In this document: in pieces, positions 62,580 to 64,000 of the stretch
How positions within the stretch are numbered: the first letter of the stretch is position 1
Layout: every line of letters starts with the position of its first letter
The notes under the pieces: model-generated
What the model saw: the letters and a program-made list of their open reading frames with translations, nothing else
Databases searched by the model: none
What the model was told of the DNA's origin: nothing
Source of the DNA: Curtobacterium aurantiacum
Lineage (GTDB): Bacteria > Actinomycetota > Actinomycetes > Actinomycetales > Microbacteriaceae
Length of the DNA stretch: 64,000 bases
Assembly: GCF_018598555.1 (NCBI RefSeq)
Contig: NZ_JAHEWN010000015.1
Coordinates: forward strand, 1 to 64,000
Reading direction: 5' to 3'
Made by a program: the position numbers and the translations under genes

Positions 62580-64000
62580 CGCACCACCGAGACCCTCGGG
62601 AGGCCCGGGGCGGCCTGGTCCGGCAGCATCTGTCCGGCACGGATCACCAGGGCACGGTCGGTGGCCGGCCCGCCGACCAGGCAGACGCCGACGGGCGCGC
62701 CGTCCACGGTCAGCGCCGGTGCGCTCACCGCGGGCAGGCCGCCGATGCTCGCGAGCGCCGTCATCGCCGTGGTGGCGGTCCGGGTGCGCTCGAGCGCCGG
62801 GGCGTCGGCCCGGAGCAGCGGTGCGGGTCCCGGCACGGTCGGGAACAGCAGGGTCCGACCGGCGACGGCACCGCGGATCGTCGCACGCACCTCGTCGAGC
62901 CGTGCCACGGCGTCGGCGGTCGCGGCGGGGTCGTTCGCTCGGGCCGCCGCGAAGCGGTCACCCACGACGGCGCTCAGGGCACCCGGGTGGGCGTCGATCC
63001 AGTCGCCGTGGGCAGCGAGGGCCTCGGCCGCCTGCACGAGCCGCATCTGCTCCTGCAACACTGCGGGCGCGGGGACGCCGAGGTCGGTCAGCCGGACGGT
63101 GGCGACGGGTTCGCCGAGCGTGTCGAGGAACGTGGTGAAGGCCCGGGCGACGTCCGGTTCGACGAGCGCGACCAGTTCCTCGGGGACGACGAGCACGGTC
63201 GTGTCGACCGCCGCTCCCGGCCCGGGCGGCGGGACGGTGGCGTCGAGGGCAGCGAGCAGGACCTCGGCGGTCCGGGTTAGCCAGCCGACGGTGTCGAACG
63301 ACGGCGCCAGGGGGAGCAGCCCGTCGCGGGACACGGTGCCGTGGGTCGTCCGGAGGCCCCAGAGCCCCTGGTACGAGGCTGGGACCCGCACCGATCCCGC
63401 CGTGTCCGTGCCGATCCCGATCTCGGCCGTCCCGAGGCCGACGGCCGATGCGGAGCCGCTGGACGAGCCTCCAGGCAGTCGGGTGGGAGCCGCGCTGTTC
63501 GGCGGCGTGCCGTGGTGCGCGTTCCGGCCCGTCAGGTTGTAGGCGAACTCGTCGGTGCGCGCGATCCCGCGGATCGATGCGCCGGCGGCGAGGAGCGCGG
63601 CGACCGCTGCGGCGGGCGCGGCCTCGACCGGTGCCTCGCGCAGGTGGGTCGGGTTGCCGGCGCCGATCGGCTGGCCGGGGACGGCGTAGAGGTCCTTGAC
63701 GGCGACGCTCAGGCCGTCGAGCGGCCCTGCGGCGGTGGGGGCGACGAGCGGATCGCCGACGGCCCGCCAGACGGTGGTGTCGACGGCCTTCGGACGGCCC
63801 GTGACGTGGGCCGCTTCGATGCGCCAGCCGGTGTCGCCGTCGCGGCGCCAGAGCTGGGTCTGGAGGCCCTGCCCACCCGCGGCGAACCGGGACACCGACA
63901 CGACGAGGGCGCGGTCCTCGGTCAGGGGGCGGACCTCGACGTGCGTCAGCGACCGGGTCGCGACCCCACCCCGTGCCCCGCGGAACGCGCTGATCGCGTC
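62576..64000 (-). CDS. Amidase with N-terminal AtzH-like domain (5' end outside the window)
   Basis: At least 474 residues, open to the window edge. The visible N-terminal part (VEVRPLTEDRALVVSVSRF, then QLWRRDGDTGWRIEAAHVTG) matches the end of an AtzH-like/DUF3225 SnoaL-fold domain. The amidase-signature domain follows. It contains LSVAVKDLYAVPG (catalytic Lys), LPGGSSSGSASAVGLG and IGIGTDTAGSVRVPAS (the two catalytic Ser positions). The family hydrolyses amides or allophanate-like compounds. A GTG at 63901 would give a shorter protein but would cut the AtzH-like domain, so I treat the gene as partial. Confidence 0.88.
   Translation of the reverse strand, partial: DAISAFRGARGGVATRSLTHVEVRPLTEDRALVVSVSRFAAGGQGLQTQLWRRDGDTGWRIEAAHVTGRPKAVDTTVWRAVGDPLVAPTAAGPLDGLSVAVKDLYAVPGQPIGAGNPTHLREAPVEAAPAAAVAALLAAGASIRGIARTDEFAYNLTGRNAHHGTPPNSAAPTRLPGGSSSGSASAVGLGTAEIGIGTDTAGSVRVPASYQGLWGLRTTHGTVSRDGLLPLAPSFDTVGWLTRTAEVLLAALDATVPPPGPGAAVDTTVLVVPEELVALVEPDVARAFTTFLDTLGEPVATVRLTDLGVPAPAVLQEQMRLVQAAEALAAHGDWIDAHPGALSAVVGDRFAAARANDPAATADAVARLDEVRATIRGAVAGRTLLFPTVPGPAPLLRADAPALERTRTATTAMTALASIGGLPAVSAPALTVDGAPVGVCLVGGPATDRALVIRAGQMLPDQAAPGLPRVSVVR

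Overview
The window is a gene-dense, very GC-rich stretch of actinobacterial chromosome. GTG and TTG starts are frequent, overlapping stop/start pairs (ATGA, GTGA, TGATG) are common, and WhiA, RbpA, OpcA, an ANTAR response regulator, a DUF3099 protein and a GT4-type glycogen synthase are all present. Gene content and order fit a member of Micrococcales, most likely Microbacteriaceae (Curtobacterium or a relative). That placement is inferred from family knowledge, not from a database search. I see no rRNA, tRNA, CRISPR array, transposase, integrase or prophage gene. This is conserved core chromosome with a few family-specific additions.

Layout. (1) 1-12.4 kb: a 53-bp tandem repeat, then pdtaR-like regulator, GNAT, thioesterase (reverse), polA, a DUF885 peptidase, rpsA, coaE, a membrane-anchored hydrolase, an acyl-activating ligase and a membrane acyltransferase. 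(2) 12.6-24.4 kb: an MFS carrier (reverse), then the excision-repair set uvrB, an SDR, uvrA, uvrC, followed by rapZ and whiA. (3) 24.6-28.4 kb: gap-pgk-tpiA-secG-rbpA. (4) 28.7-37 kb, reverse: tkt-tal-pgi-zwf-opcA-pgl, i.e. the pentose phosphate pathway. (5) 37.4-44.3 kb: heme A biosynthesis (ctaB, and ctaA on the reverse strand) and a SUF Fe-S assembly operon sufB-sufD-Rieske-sufC-DUF59. (6) 44.6-49.8 kb: bioY, an ABC-F ATPase, a SURF1 / small CxxxxC protein / DUF3099 operon, and fabG. (7) 49.9-57 kb: serB, divergent glgC/glgA, an orphan ABC ATPase, type-B L31, an exonuclease and treS. (8) 57-64 kb: hydrolase, glycosyltransferase, a membrane protein, a histidine phosphatase, a sirtuin, a SpoU methyltransferase and an amidase cut by the window end.

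The genes form a central-carbon and respiration block: lower glycolysis, NADPH supply (zwf/opcA/pgl), heme A and SURF1 for cytochrome aa3 oxidase, Fe-S assembly, and glycogen/trehalose storage. Replication and repair genes (polA, uvrABC) and translation genes (rpsA, L31) sit alongside.

The most notable signals lie between genes. First, a -10-like hexamer (mostly TANNNT) sits 6-8 nt upstream of about fifteen start codons that lack a clear Shine-Dalgarno, pointing to widespread leaderless transcription. Second, a dispersed family of near-identical perfect palindromes sits at gene ends. Third, there are several independent short tandem arrays (53, 22, 19 and 9 bp) and a duplicated 113-bp block. 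I found no convincing new multi-gene defence or mobile system.
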